The notes under the pieces: generated by a model
Database searches by the model: none
Told to the model about the DNA's origin: nothing
Seen by the model: only the letters and a program-made list of their open reading frames with translations
Source of the DNA: Ndongobacter massiliensis
Lineage (GTDB): Bacteria; Bacillota; Clostridia; Tissierellales; Peptoniphilaceae
DNA length: 64,000 nucleotides
NCBI RefSeq assembly: GCF_900120375.1
Contig: NZ_LT635480.1
Coordinates: 744,001-808,000, forward strand
Direction of reading: 5' to 3'
Shown here: positions 33,170 to 42,196 of the stretch, piece by piece
How positions within the stretch are numbered: position 1 is the stretch's first letter
Layout of the letters: every line of letters starts with the position of its first letter
Made by a program: the position numbers and the translations under genes

Positions 33170-36100
33170 TCAGCTGTGCTTCTTTTTGCGCCGCTGTGCC
33201 TCGTATTCGTCCAAGCGCAACACCAAAATCTTTGACATCCCTTCCTCCATGGTGACACCGTACAGCATCTTGGCATGTTCCATCGTCTTGCGGCGATGGG
33301 TGATGACCAAAAACTGCGTCTGCTTGGTCAAGGTCTGCAAATAACCCGCATAGCGCCCGATATTTGCCTCATCCAGCGCCGCATCGATCTCATCCAGCAC
33401 GCAGAAAGGCGTCGGCCGGATGGAGAAAATGGCAAACAACAGGGCCATGGCCGTCAGCGAACGTTCCCCTCCGGAAAGCAAGCCAAGGTTTTGCAGTTTT
33501 TTTCCGGGCGGCTGTGCGGAAATTTCAATGCCCGCCTCCAGCACATTCGCCTGATCAAGCGCCAATTCTGCATGTCCCCCGTTAAAAAGAATCTGAAAAA
33601 TCTCGTTATATTTTTCGCGAATGCGCACGAACGTCTCCTGAAAGCGTGCAACCATGGTGTGATCGAGATCCTGTATGAGTTTTTCAATGTCCTCTTGCGA
33701 CCGGTGCAGATCTTCGATCTGCCGATCTAAAAAATCCACCTCTTTTGTCAAATCATCATAGGCCTGAATGCTTTCAAAATTGAAGTAACCGATCTGATTC
33801 AGCGCCTGTTTAATCTCCTGAACCCGCGTGCGCGTCGTTTCGACCGGTTCCAACACGCGCAGACGCGCCGCCACTTCTTCTTCGCTGGTTGCATACTGTT
33901 CGAGATACGTATTCAGCACATTGACGCGCTGTTCTTCCGCCTGCTCCAGACGAAGGCGCTCCCGAAACAAGGCTTTTTCCGATTCCTCACAGGCCCGTCG
34001 CGCCGCTTCCAAAGCCTGTTGCTGCGCTTCCATTTCGCTCAGCTGCTCTTTCCGCCGCGTGCGAAGGGCGTTGACATCCTGTTGGGCCTTTTCCTGTTGC
34101 CGCAGAAATTCTTTTTTGCGCTGAGCATACGCAGAAAGCCAGGTTTCATTTTCCGCACATTGCCGGTCGAGTGTGGCACTGCGCTGCGTCGCACGCTCCG
34201 TCTCCTCGTGCAAAGCCGCCAAACGGTCGGTGGCATCGGCGGCACGATTCTCGATGAGCTGCAACTCCCGCCGTTGAAATTCGACTCGATTTTCCAATAC
34301 CGCGCACGCCTGTGCCAGCTTTTGACGTTGATCTTCATCCGCTTGCCGCTGCGTTTCTGCCGCGGCGAGCGCCGCGCGCACCTCCTCGAGATTCTTCGTC
34401 AGTTCATTTTTCCGGGCTATGTAATCCGCTTCAGAAAAACTCTGCTCGCGCGCCAACATCGTTTCCAATTCCCGTTCTTTTTCTTCGAGCCGTTCCAGAT
34501 CTGCCTTTTCCTGCAAATAGCGAGCCTGAATGGAAAGGCGCTGTGCCTCCTTGTCGGTACGCTCTTTTCCCGCCGCAACTTCGCGCGCCTTGGCTGCATC
34601 GATTGCGCGTTCCAACGCCGCCATATCTTGCCGGATTTTTTCTAACTCGTCCTGCAGGCGGCGTCCCTCGCTCTGCCATTCCTGCAGTTGTTGTTTTCGG
34701 TTCAACAAAGACCCTGTGTTTCGCTTGGAGAGGCTTCCCCCGACCATGGAGCCCCAAGCATGAATCAGATCGCCTTCTAAAGACACGATGCGGTTTTTAT
34801 CCGCATTTCGGCGGGAAAGTCGAATGGCATCATCAATCGTCGAGACAATGGTCGTCCGACCCAACAGGTATTCCACAATGCCCTGCAGCGACGAATCGTA
34901 CGCGACCGCGTCCATGGCATTGCAGAGCGCTTCAGGAGCATGGGTGCGTTGGACCGTGCCACGAATGCGGTGCCTTGGAAGAAAGGTACAGCGTCCGTAA
35001 TTCTTGTCTTTCAAAAATTGAATCAAAAATTTTGCGTCTTCTTCATTTTCCACGACCACATTTTGAAGCGCCGCGCCCAAGCAGACGTCGATGGCTGTCT
35101 CGTACGGCGATTTGACCTGAATCAGGTCGGCAAGTACGCCGATAAAGCGCGCGCGCAGAGACGGATTGTCATCCGCCGCTTTCAATAACCGCTGCACGGG
35201 GCGAAAATAGCCCTCGTAATTTTCGATCACATTGGAAAGAATCTGCACGCGCGAATGCAGCGCCGCAAGGGTCTGCTCGATGGAAGAGCGTGCACGCCGT
35301 TTTTCTTCCTGCTCGTTACCCCGTCGCAGGACCTCCTCCTGCGCCGCTTCGGCATCCTTCTGCAGTATGCGGATCTGCTCGCTCAGCGTCCTGCCCTCCT
35401 CTTCCAACGCTTGCAATGAAATTTTCTTTGCCTGGATTTCTTTGCGCCCTGCGTCCAAACGGGTGCGCCCCTCCTGCTGTTCGCGCGCTAAAGAGGCGTC
35501 CGATTCCGTTTTTTCTTTTTTTTCGTATTCCAAAAAGTGGATGCGTTCCGACAACTGCTCCGCCGACCTTTGCAGCGCCTCATAGGATTCATCCGGCGAT
35601 GCCGTCGGATTCGCGGGCATCAAAGCCCGCTTTACGCGAAGTTCTGCTTCTAACGCAGCAAGGGTTTCTTCCGCTTCCTTTTTCTGTTGCAATCCCTCGG
35701 AAAGTGCCTGCGTCAACTTCTCGGTGCGTGTTTGGCGCTGCGTTGCTTCCTCTGACAGGCGCTTTCGATCCTGTTCGTAAAAGCGCAATTGTTCCAAACG
35801 CACCGAAAACTGTTTTTCGTCTTCCGCCTGTTTCTTTTCCAACTGTGCGAGGCGTTGCGCCGCTTCTTCTTCCTGCGTTTCAAAGGCCGCGATTTGTGCC
35901 TGTTTCGGAGCCATCGCCGCTTCCGCCGCGTCGCGATCGCGTGTCTGTTCCTTCTGCTCGGCTTCCAACAATTGCACTTCCGCCTCCGCACGCGTTTTCT
36001 TTTCCTCGAGGTTGTTCAATTGCTTTTGTAAGAGGGAAAGCTCATGACGCTCCAGTTCCTGCGTCAATTTATAGCCGCTGCGCGCATTGTCCGCCTGCTT

Positions 36101-36718
36101 TTTCAACAGCACCTGCTCGCGGTGCTTCAAGCTGAAGTCCGCTTGGACGGCGACAAGGGATGCCTGCGTTTTTTCCAAACGCCGCTGCGCTTCCATTTTT
36201 TGATACTTGTACTTGGAGATGCCGGCTGCTTCTTCAAAGACTGCGCGCCGATCTTCATTCCGCGAACTGAGGATTTCGTCGATGCGCCCCTGTCCGATAA
36301 CCGAATATCCCTCCTTGCCGACGCCCGTATCAAAAAAGAGCTCCCGCACGTCTTTGCGCCGCACCAAGCTCCCATTGATGCGGTATTCGCTTTCCCCTGT
36401 GCGATATACCTTGCGTGAGACGGCGATTTCCTGATAGGGCAACGCCACATCGCCGGAACTGTTATCGAAGCCGATCGTCACTTTGCATACATTCATAGCG
36501 GGGCGTTTGGAGGTTCCCGAAAAGATGACATCTTCCATTTTATCGCCACGCAGCGCCTTGGCAGACTGCTCCCCCAGCACCCAGCGAATGGCATCGGAAA
36601 TATTCGATTTTCCGGATCCGTTCGGCCCGACCACCGCGACAAAATCATCGTCAAATTGTAAGCGGATTTTTTCGGAAAAGGACTTGAAACCGTACAATTC
36701 CAAATACTTTAATTTCAA
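33170..36718 (-). CDS. smc: Chromosome segregation ATPase SMC
   Basis: SMC with ScpA/ScpB compacts and segregates the chromosome. The 1182 residues have the N-terminal Walker A (GPNGSGKSNISDAI), a long coiled coil interrupted by the hinge (about residues 510-660, including YEGYFRPVQRLL and a glycine-containing core), a second coiled coil rich in Gln, Glu and Arg, the signature LLSGGERSLTAMALLFAI and Walker B PFCVLDEIDAALDEAN. It overlaps rnc by 4 nt. Length and order are standard for Bacillota. Confidence 0.97.
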   Translation of the reverse strand: MKLKYLELYGFKSFSEKIRLQFDDDFVAVVGPNGSGKSNISDAIRWVLGEQSAKALRGDKMEDVIFSGTSKRPAMNVCKVTIGFDNSSGDVALPYQEIAVSRKVYRTGESEYRINGSLVRRKDVRELFFDTGVGKEGYSVIGQGRIDEILSSRNEDRRAVFEEAAGISKYKYQKMEAQRRLEKTQASLVAVQADFSLKHREQVLLKKQADNARSGYKLTQELERHELSLLQKQLNNLEEKKTRAEAEVQLLEAEQKEQTRDRDAAEAAMAPKQAQIAAFETQEEEAAQRLAQLEKKQAEDEKQFSVRLEQLRFYEQDRKRLSEEATQRQTRTEKLTQALSEGLQQKKEAEETLAALEAELRVKRALMPANPTASPDESYEALQRSAEQLSERIHFLEYEKKEKTESDASLAREQQEGRTRLDAGRKEIQAKKISLQALEEEGRTLSEQIRILQKDAEAAQEEVLRRGNEQEEKRRARSSIEQTLAALHSRVQILSNVIENYEGYFRPVQRLLKAADDNPSLRARFIGVLADLIQVKSPYETAIDVCLGAALQNVVVENEEDAKFLIQFLKDKNYGRCTFLPRHRIRGTVQRTHAPEALCNAMDAVAYDSSLQGIVEYLLGRTTIVSTIDDAIRLSRRNADKNRIVSLEGDLIHAWGSMVGGSLSKRNTGSLLNRKQQLQEWQSEGRRLQDELEKIRQDMAALERAIDAAKAREVAAGKERTDKEAQRLSIQARYLQEKADLERLEEKERELETMLAREQSFSEADYIARKNELTKNLEEVRAALAAAETQRQADEDQRQKLAQACAVLENRVEFQRRELQLIENRAADATDRLAALHEETERATQRSATLDRQCAENETWLSAYAQRKKEFLRQQEKAQQDVNALRTRRKEQLSEMEAQQQALEAARRACEESEKALFRERLRLEQAEEQRVNVLNTYLEQYATSEEEVAARLRVLEPVETTRTRVQEIKQALNQIGYFNFESIQAYDDLTKEVDFLDRQIEDLHRSQEDIEKLIQDLDHTMVARFQETFVRIREKYNEIFQILFNGGHAELALDQANVLEAGIEISAQPPGKKLQNLGLLSGGERSLTAMALLFAIFSIRPTPFCVLDEIDAALDEANIGRYAGYLQTLTKQTQFLVITHRRKTMEHAKMLYGVTMEEGMSKILVLRLDEYEAQRRKKKHS

Positions 36719-37461
36719 CTGTGTACTCCCCCGACACGCCCCGTCTTTTGTATCTGCTCGTAGGCGATCTTTGCCGCCGCCTGTTCTGCCTTCTTTTTAT
36801 TGGCCCCTTCCGCTTCACAAACCTTTTTTCCCTGCACATACAGGGCCATGGTGAAGCGCTTTTCATGATCCGGTCCTTCTTCGCGCACCAGCTGATACGA
36901 AAAAGACAGGTTGCGGTGATTCAACCACTCCTGCAACAGCGTTTTATGGTCGACAAAAATGCGTTTGCGCCGCGTTTCCTCGGCAATCAAGTGCTCCAGC
37001 GAATCCTTGAATCGCGCATAAAGCCAGTCATATCCACCGTCAAGATATACGGCACCGCAAAAGGCCTCAAAACAGTCGGAAAGAATGGACGGTTTTTCGC
37101 GTCCTCCACCGGCTTCTTCCCCTTTTCCGAGCAGCAACAACGCCCCCATGCCGAGTTTTTCCGCAATATAGGAGAAAGAAGCCTCGCACACCAGTTGCGC
37201 GCGGCGCCGCGTCAGATCCCCTTCGGGTTCATTTTGAAAACGCCGATACAGTAAATCACTGAAAATCAATTCTAAAACGGCATCACCCAAAAATTCCAGC
37301 CGCTCATTGTGCGCGGACTTTGCGGCATGCGCTTCATTTGCATACGAAGTGTGCGTAAATGCGAGATTCAACAGCGACTCCTCGCGGAATCGGTAGCCGA
37401 CTTCTTCCTGAAATCTTTGCAGCGCACGCGTACGCCCTTCTTCTCGCATTTTTCGCCTCAC
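36715..37461 (-). CDS. rnc: Ribonuclease III
   Basis: RNase III cleaves double-stranded RNA in rRNA processing and regulation. The 248-residue protein has the RNase III signature NERLEFLGDAVLELI, DCFEAFCGAVYLD, and the C-terminal double-strand RNA-binding domain (DHKTLLQEWLNHRNLSFSYQ, ANKKKAEQAAAKIAYEQI). The start is GTG 37461, sharing GTGA with the acpP stop; an in-frame ATG at 37449 is an alternative. It overlaps smc by 4 nt. Confidence 0.96.
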   Translation of the reverse strand: MRRKMREEGRTRALQRFQEEVGYRFREESLLNLAFTHTSYANEAHAAKSAHNERLEFLGDAVLELIFSDLLYRRFQNEPEGDLTRRRAQLVCEASFSYIAEKLGMGALLLLGKGEEAGGGREKPSILSDCFEAFCGAVYLDGGYDWLYARFKDSLEHLIAEETRRKRIFVDHKTLLQEWLNHRNLSFSYQLVREEGPDHEKRFTMALYVQGKKVCEAEGANKKKAEQAAAKIAYEQIQKTGRVGGVHS

Positions 37462-37691
37462 ATCAATTCCTGCACGCGCTGCGCAAGGTCTTGTACCGAT
37501 TTCATTTCCGCTAAATCTTTATCTAAGAAGGTAACGGAGAACTCTTCCTCCACCGTCATAATAAAGTCCAAGACGCCGATCGAGTCCACTTCATACTTCT
37601 TTTGCAAATCGGCGGAAGGATCAATATCGCTCACCCCGATTTGCGCTTCGATAATGGCGGTAATTTTTTCTTCAATTTGTTTCCGATCCAT
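37458..37691 (-). CDS. acpP: Acyl carrier protein
   Basis: A 77-residue acyl carrier protein. The phosphopantetheine serine is Ser37 in YEVDSIGVLDF; the usual DSL is DSI here. The rest (EEKITAIIEAQIGV, VEEEFSVTFLDKDLAEM) is typical of fatty-acid-synthesis ACPs. AGAAGGAGAATTTC precedes ATG 37691, and the start lies 20 nt inside the end of plsX, so the two are coupled. The position next to plsX supports a role in acyl-chain supply for phospholipids. Confidence 0.94.
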   Translation of the reverse strand: MDRKQIEEKITAIIEAQIGVSDIDPSADLQKKYEVDSIGVLDFIMTVEEEFSVTFLDKDLAEMKSVQDLAQRVQELM

Positions 37692-38667
37692 GAAATTCTC
37701 CTTCTACCAGTTCTCGGATATGTTCCGCCGCACCGCTTTGCACATAGGCGACGGCATCGCGTATGGCCAACGCAAAGGTGTCTGCGGAAGAGTTTCCGTG
37801 TGCTTTTAAAATCGGCTTACGCACACCCAGAAGGGGTGCAGCGCCGTATGCTTTATAATCGTACATTTCCTGAATGCCGCGAAAAACGGGTTTTAATAAA
37901 AGCCCACCCAGCTTTCCGCGCATATCGGCATAGATACCGTCTTTTAACGCATGAAAAAGTGTGGATGCGGTACCCTCGATCGTTTTCAGTGCAACATTGC
38001 CCGCAAACCCGTCGCAAACCACGACATCGGCATCTCCGGCAAGGAGTCCGCGCGCTTCGACATTTCCTATGAATTGCAGAGAACTTTCCGAAAGCAATTG
38101 ATACGTTTCCTGGCTGCGTCGATCGCCTTTTTCGGCTTCCGTGCCAACGTTCAATAAGCCGACACGTGGTCGAATCGATCGCTGTGCTTCGACATAGGCG
38201 CTGCCCAATACGGCAAACTGATGCAGGATTTCGGGGGTCGTGTCCATATTGGCGCCCGTGTCCACCAGTACGGTTCCACCTTTCGGATTGGGAATGGTCA
38301 CGGCAAGACAGGCGCGGGAAATGCCGGGCAGGCGCTTTGTAATAAAATAGCCCCCTGCCAACAGTGCCCCCGTACTGCCCGCGCTGACAAAAGCATCGCC
38401 GTCTTCATTGAGACGCCGGAGCCCCAACACCAAACTGGAATGTCTCTTTTTTCGAATAGCAAAAACGGGGTGTTCCGTATTGGCAATATATTCCTGCGTA
38501 TCGATCACTTCGATGCGATCCGGATAGGCCCCAACCAAGGGCTTTGCCGCCGCCTGCGGACCGACAAATACGGCATAAAAATCATAGGTTTGCATGGCGC
38601 GCAAAACGCCTGCCGCAATTTCCTGTGGACCGCCATCCGATCCCCATGCGTCGATAATCAGCTTCAT
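37672..38667 (-). CDS. plsX: Phosphate acyltransferase PlsX
   Basis: PlsX converts acyl-ACP to acyl phosphate for the PlsY pathway. The 331-residue protein starts KLIIDAWGSDGGPQEI, a variant of the usual DAMGGDxAP signature. The remaining motifs are intact (VSAGSTGALLAGG, VLVDTGANMDTTPEIL, VVCDGFAGNVALKT, GAAPLLGVRKPILKAHG). GCAGGAGGTGGCT precedes ATG 38667; the ORF extends upstream without a better start. No fapR is present upstream. It follows the rpmF terminator by 43 nt. Confidence 0.95.
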   Translation of the reverse strand: MKLIIDAWGSDGGPQEIAAGVLRAMQTYDFYAVFVGPQAAAKPLVGAYPDRIEVIDTQEYIANTEHPVFAIRKKRHSSLVLGLRRLNEDGDAFVSAGSTGALLAGGYFITKRLPGISRACLAVTIPNPKGGTVLVDTGANMDTTPEILHQFAVLGSAYVEAQRSIRPRVGLLNVGTEAEKGDRRSQETYQLLSESSLQFIGNVEARGLLAGDADVVVCDGFAGNVALKTIEGTASTLFHALKDGIYADMRGKLGGLLLKPVFRGIQEMYDYKAYGAAPLLGVRKPILKAHGNSSADTFALAIRDAVAYVQSGAAEHIRELVEGEFHGSETN

Positions 38668-38710
38668 AGCCACCTCCTGCCTCATTGTAGCACAGAAAAA
38701 AGCGCATAAG

Positions 38711-38738
38711 AAAAAGGCCCGGGAACCCCGCGCCTTTC
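38711..38738 (-). terminator. Terminator after rpmF
   Basis: On the minus strand AAAGGC and GGG pair with CCC and GCCTTTTT around a GTT loop with one 2-nt internal mismatch, just after the rpmF stop. Confidence 0.65.
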
Positions 38739-38744
38739 AAGTGC

Positions 38745-38927
38745 TTACTCCGCCTGGGGCACAACTTCCTTGCCCTTGTAGTAGCCGCATGCCGGACATA
38801 CATGATGCGGAAGCACCGGCTTGCCGCAATGTGAGCAAATCGTCGTCTCGTGCATCACCAGCCGGTACGAAGACGCTCTGCGCTTATCGCGGCGCGCCTT
38901 GGATGTTTTTCTCTTCGGTACTGCCAT
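38745..38927 (-). CDS. rpmF: 50S ribosomal protein L32
   Basis: The 60-residue L32 begins AVPKRKTSKARRDKRRASSYRL and has a four-cysteine zinc ribbon (CSHCGKPV...CPACGYYKG). ATG 38927 has GGAGGTGTTCAAG upstream; an in-frame start 9 nt upstream lacks spacing to this site. The DUF177 gene (yceD/ylbN) that usually precedes rpmF is absent; instead a perfect consensus promoter lies upstream and a wall-protein gene beyond. Confidence 0.96.
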   Translation of the reverse strand: MAVPKRKTSKARRDKRRASSYRLVMHETTICSHCGKPVLPHHVCPACGYYKGKEVVPQAE

Positions 38928-38989
38928 CTTGAACACCTCCTGCTTTGAACTCTGTCGCCGGAAGGCTCCAAGCGACCTTTAACGTGACA

Positions 38990-39018
38990 ATTATATGCAT
39001 TGCATATTGTGCTGTCAA
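38990..39018 (-). promoter_or_regulatory. Consensus promoter for rpmF
   Basis: TTGACA (39013-39018) and TATAAT (38990-38995) on the minus strand are both perfect, with a 17-nt spacer. The leader holds a GTCGC/GCGAC hairpin before the ribosome site. Confidence 0.9.
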
Positions 39019-39079
39019 ATGCTCTTGGGGTATGCGCTGCGAAATTTTCCACTCAAGAAAAATTATGACAGCAATTTTT

Positions 39080-41833
39080 CTACTTCACATACTTCTTCTT
39101 TCGAATACAGAGAAGACCGACACCGGCCGCAGCTGTGCAGAGCAGAAGACTGGCGAATCCGGCATCTCCGGTGTGAGGAACAGGCGGCACCGGCGGCTTC
39201 TCCGGTGGTGTCGGAGGCGTTTCCGGCGGAACCTCCGGAGGTATAAAAGTGTTCACGATTGTATAGGCCTTTACCGCATCTTCGACTGTTTCTTCATCGG
39301 TTGCGGGCGCAAGCTCTTTTTCCATTATTTCACTTCGGTAGCCTTCGACCGTATCCTCACGGATCGTATACTGGATCTCTTTGCCCTTTACGAATTTAGG
39401 CAAGTCTTTAAAGGTATAGGCCCAGTCGTTCTCCGCTGTCAGTTGTGCAGAATTGATTTCTTGCCCATCCGCATACAGACGCACCGTAATCATTTCCGGT
39501 CTTTTATTGTGGACATCATTCTCGTCTTCCCATTGTTTTTCAACGGAAACGGATGTTTTTGCTGTATTTGACAGAATGACTTTGTAAATCCGGTTATTTG
39601 CATCCTGTGACTCTTCCTCCACGGCTAAAATATAATTGACACTCTCTTTTTCCTGGAAGGTGATCGGAAGCAGTTCACCCGTATTCGCATCTTTAAGGCT
39701 TTGCGGATCCGGGAAATCTGTCAATTCGACAGACCAATCATTGGCTGCGGATAATTCCACATCCTGCACATGATAGTCTCCAACAAACATCTCTAATGTG
39801 ATGGCCGTCGGTCGAGTCTCCTCTTTGTCTCCGAACCATTTCTTTTCAATACGCAAGGTATACACGCCCGGTTCACCGAAACTCAACTCACCGTTGTTTG
39901 TGATGGCACCACCGGAAATGCCGGTTCCTGTCGCCACATTGCCCTCAAAGAAAACATGGGCCAATTTTGCAGCAAGATTCTTTGCTTCTTCTGTAGGCAC
40001 CGATTTAAAGACGGCTTGATCGGCAATGACCGTGTCATAGGGCACGGGTTCCCCCGGATTTTTCGCATCAAAGCGAGGCGCCTGATCCCCATGATCAAGG
40101 TTCTCGTGTATGCCGTAATAGGAACCGTCTTGGTACCATGCCCGTGGAGAACCGCCCAGCATTCTTGCAGAGATTGATACAGCGGGATGATTGGCTGGAT
40201 CTTTTAAGGTGTCTTTATCATAGATATGTGGACGAATATTCGCAAAATCGTCTCCTGAGCCCTTATTCTGTCCATTGAAGACATCCGGAGCTACGTTATC
40301 AAAGAGCGCAAGCCCCCGATTGATATGCATCGTCGTGTGACCGGTCGGACAATTCCAAATGCCACCGCCCTGTGCACTGACGGGATGATTTCCGGCTTGA
40401 ATCAGAAAGCCGGTCTTAATTTGATTATTTCGGACCAATGTATCGAATAATTGCAAATTGGCCCTACCGTCATTATAAATGGCGCCGCCTCCCCAAAAGC
40501 CCTCCGCCGTATTCGACAGAAAATGACCGGCATAGATGGTGCTGTTACAGCTGCCTAGAAAAGCAATCGCGCCGCCGGATTTTTGTGCCGTATTGTTTTC
40601 AAAGGAACCGCCGCTGATTTCACAGTTTGTGTTTTCTGCATAAATGGCGCCGCCGGATCCGTTTGCCTGATTTCCGGTAAAATTTCCCGCGGATATGTGC
40701 AATTCACCCGATTCAATAAGAAGCGCGCCGCCGACCCCATTGTAGTCGCCATTGGTATTGCCTTGAAATGTTCCGCCGCTGATGTCGACTGAGCTGTTTA
40801 TCAGCGCAATGGCACCGCCCCATTCGGTGCTGTTCTCGGAGAAGGTTCCGCCGGAAATTGCAGCTTTTACGTATTTCCCGTAGATAGCGCCGCCGCTGGC
40901 ATTTTTCTTGGGATTTACCGCTTTGTTGCCGATAAATTCCCCGCCGCTTATTTCCAAAATTGCCGGTACGTCTGCCGTTCCTTCCATACGGACCGCCCCG
41001 CCATTATAAGAATTTTGATTCTTTGCAATGGAACCGCCGCTGACTATAAAAGATCCGCCGCGAATCATAATGACGGAATTTACCTCGGAGGTCAGATTTT
41101 GCGCCGTATTGCCGGAAATTTCTCCGCCTTCGACGCGAAAAACGCCACCCTCCACGTCGACGAGGGGATAATCAAAGGCGGAGTCATTGATTCCACCCTC
41201 TTTCAACACCAGATTTCCTTTTATACAAAATTGTGTATCTTTGAAAACGGGTCCCTGAATCGTTAAGGAGCCGCCGGTTTCCACGACAATCGAATTCTGC
41301 TTGATCCCCGTAACTTTCCCAGATCCCGTAAGAATGATGTTTTGTCCCGCTTTTACAACGATGGAGTCGTGATCCTCTTCCGTCGCAGCGAGGTCTTCCG
41401 CCACATGCACTTCCACGGCTTGATTTGCCGGAGCTTCGGCAACGGTATGTACGAGTTTTTTCCAAGGCGTTAAGACTGGCTTTTGCTGCAAACTCATTGC
41501 ATCGGCCGACTCCTCAATGCTCTCCTCGCTTGCACTTTCCTCCGGAAGCATCGAAGTTTCTTCTTGGGGATCGGGAGTACTTTCCTCTTCCACTACGCCC
41601 TCTTCCGGCGTCGACTCCGTTATTTGTGGCTCCGCACTGACTTCACCGGAACTAGTGGATTCGACGGCACTTGTTTCTTCTTCGGTAGGACTTTCTGAAA
41701 TACTTTCTTCAATAACCGTTTCTTCCGTTATGCCGGTCGCATTCGCCGATTGCACAACCGCAAGCGACAGCCCCAGGATTACAATCATCAAAAGCGCAAG
41801 GAAGCGCATTGATTGATGTAATTTCTTCTTCAT
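39080..41833 (-). CDS. Cell-wall-anchored beta-helix protein with two Cna-B domains
   Basis: This 917-residue surface protein has a signal peptide (KKKLHQSMRFLALLMIVILGLSL), an acidic Glu/Ser/Thr-rich spacer to about residue 130, and a right-handed beta-helix with repeated short turns such as GGEFIGN, GGTFSEN, GGTFQGN and GGSFENN, as in Pmp/pectate-lyase-like adhesins. Two Cna-B domains follow (IEKKWFG..., VEKQWEDENDVHNKRPEMITVRL..., ending in IVNTF), then a proline-rich stalk, VPHTGD at 885, a membrane helix and a KKKYVK tail. It shares Cna-B architecture with the giant protein at 13901-19714. The context (rpmF and lysS) gives no functional hint. Confidence 0.9.
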   Translation of the reverse strand: MKKKLHQSMRFLALLMIVILGLSLAVVQSANATGITEETVIEESISESPTEEETSAVESTSSGEVSAEPQITESTPEEGVVEEESTPDPQEETSMLPEESASEESIEESADAMSLQQKPVLTPWKKLVHTVAEAPANQAVEVHVAEDLAATEEDHDSIVVKAGQNIILTGSGKVTGIKQNSIVVETGGSLTIQGPVFKDTQFCIKGNLVLKEGGINDSAFDYPLVDVEGGVFRVEGGEISGNTAQNLTSEVNSVIMIRGGSFIVSGGSIAKNQNSYNGGAVRMEGTADVPAILEISGGEFIGNKAVNPKKNASGGAIYGKYVKAAISGGTFSENSTEWGGAIALINSSVDISGGTFQGNTNGDYNGVGGALLIESGELHISAGNFTGNQANGSGGAIYAENTNCEISGGSFENNTAQKSGGAIAFLGSCNSTIYAGHFLSNTAEGFWGGGAIYNDGRANLQLFDTLVRNNQIKTGFLIQAGNHPVSAQGGGIWNCPTGHTTMHINRGLALFDNVAPDVFNGQNKGSGDDFANIRPHIYDKDTLKDPANHPAVSISARMLGGSPRAWYQDGSYYGIHENLDHGDQAPRFDAKNPGEPVPYDTVIADQAVFKSVPTEEAKNLAAKLAHVFFEGNVATGTGISGGAITNNGELSFGEPGVYTLRIEKKWFGDKEETRPTAITLEMFVGDYHVQDVELSAANDWSVELTDFPDPQSLKDANTGELLPITFQEKESVNYILAVEEESQDANNRIYKVILSNTAKTSVSVEKQWEDENDVHNKRPEMITVRLYADGQEINSAQLTAENDWAYTFKDLPKFVKGKEIQYTIREDTVEGYRSEIMEKELAPATDEETVEDAVKAYTIVNTFIPPEVPPETPPTPPEKPPVPPVPHTGDAGFASLLLCTAAAGVGLLCIRKKKYVK

Positions 41834-41913
41834 TACTAACCTTTCCTTTCTCTGCCCTCAAGAGATTCTGCAGATCTGTTGGCTATTTTTTTGAAATACG
41901 ACTTATTTTGTAT

Positions 41914-41942
41914 AGTTTATTCCTGCGTGCGAGAAAATGCAA
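41914..41942 (-). promoter_or_regulatory. Candidate promoter for the beta-helix wall protein
   Basis: TTGCAT (41937-41942) and TAAACT (41914-41919) on the minus strand are 17 nt apart, about 80 nt before the start codon. The 363-nt gap 41834-42196 otherwise holds the lysS terminator (42060-42096) and the folded element at 42115-42183. Confidence 0.5.
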
Positions 41943-42059
41943 GGCGATCTCAAATTCACTGTCACATTTTTGGCGAGAATCTTTTTCTATTTGCTGAAAA
42001 AGGTTTCAAATAGGAAAAATGATGTAAGAAAAGAGCATGTAAAGACAACATTTGCAAAT

Positions 42060-42096
42060 AAAAAGAGGTATGAAACGACGTTTCATACCTCTTTGC
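42060..42096 (-). terminator. Strong terminator downstream of lysS
   Basis: A near-perfect inverted repeat of about 16 bp per arm (AAAGAGGTATGAAACG and its complement) ends in a T run on the minus strand. Confidence 0.9.
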
Positions 42097-42114
42097 TTCC
42101 CTATTGTGCTTTTG

Positions 42115-42183
42115 GAGAAGTGCGCTGCGCAATGTTATGCAGCAACCCGGGAGCTTTCGCACCGGTGACTACGCAGCTTTCTC
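42115..42183 (-). other. Compact structured element downstream of lysS (possible RNA)
   Basis: On the minus strand GAGAA plus GCTGCG (42172-42183) pair with CGCAGC plus TTCTC (42115-42129), enclosing about 42 nt that can form a GCGAAAGC tetraloop hairpin and a CACCGGTG palindrome. It lies after the lysS stop and before the terminator at 42060-42096. I do not recognise a known riboswitch or tRNA in it. Confidence 0.4.
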
Positions 42184-42196
42184 TGTAAAGCCGTAT

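Noticed and set aside
40560-41200. Short repeated DNA units inside the beta-helix adhesin, considered as a CRISPR or tandem repeat
   Set aside because: The units encode degenerate GG-x-F-x-x-N beta-helix turns, vary in length and sequence, and stay in frame; there are no regular spacers.
42097-42196. A tRNA or T-box near lysS
   Set aside because: No TTCGAATC-type T-arm, acceptor stem or T-box GGTGGNACCGCG motif is present; the element lies downstream of lysS rather than in its leader.
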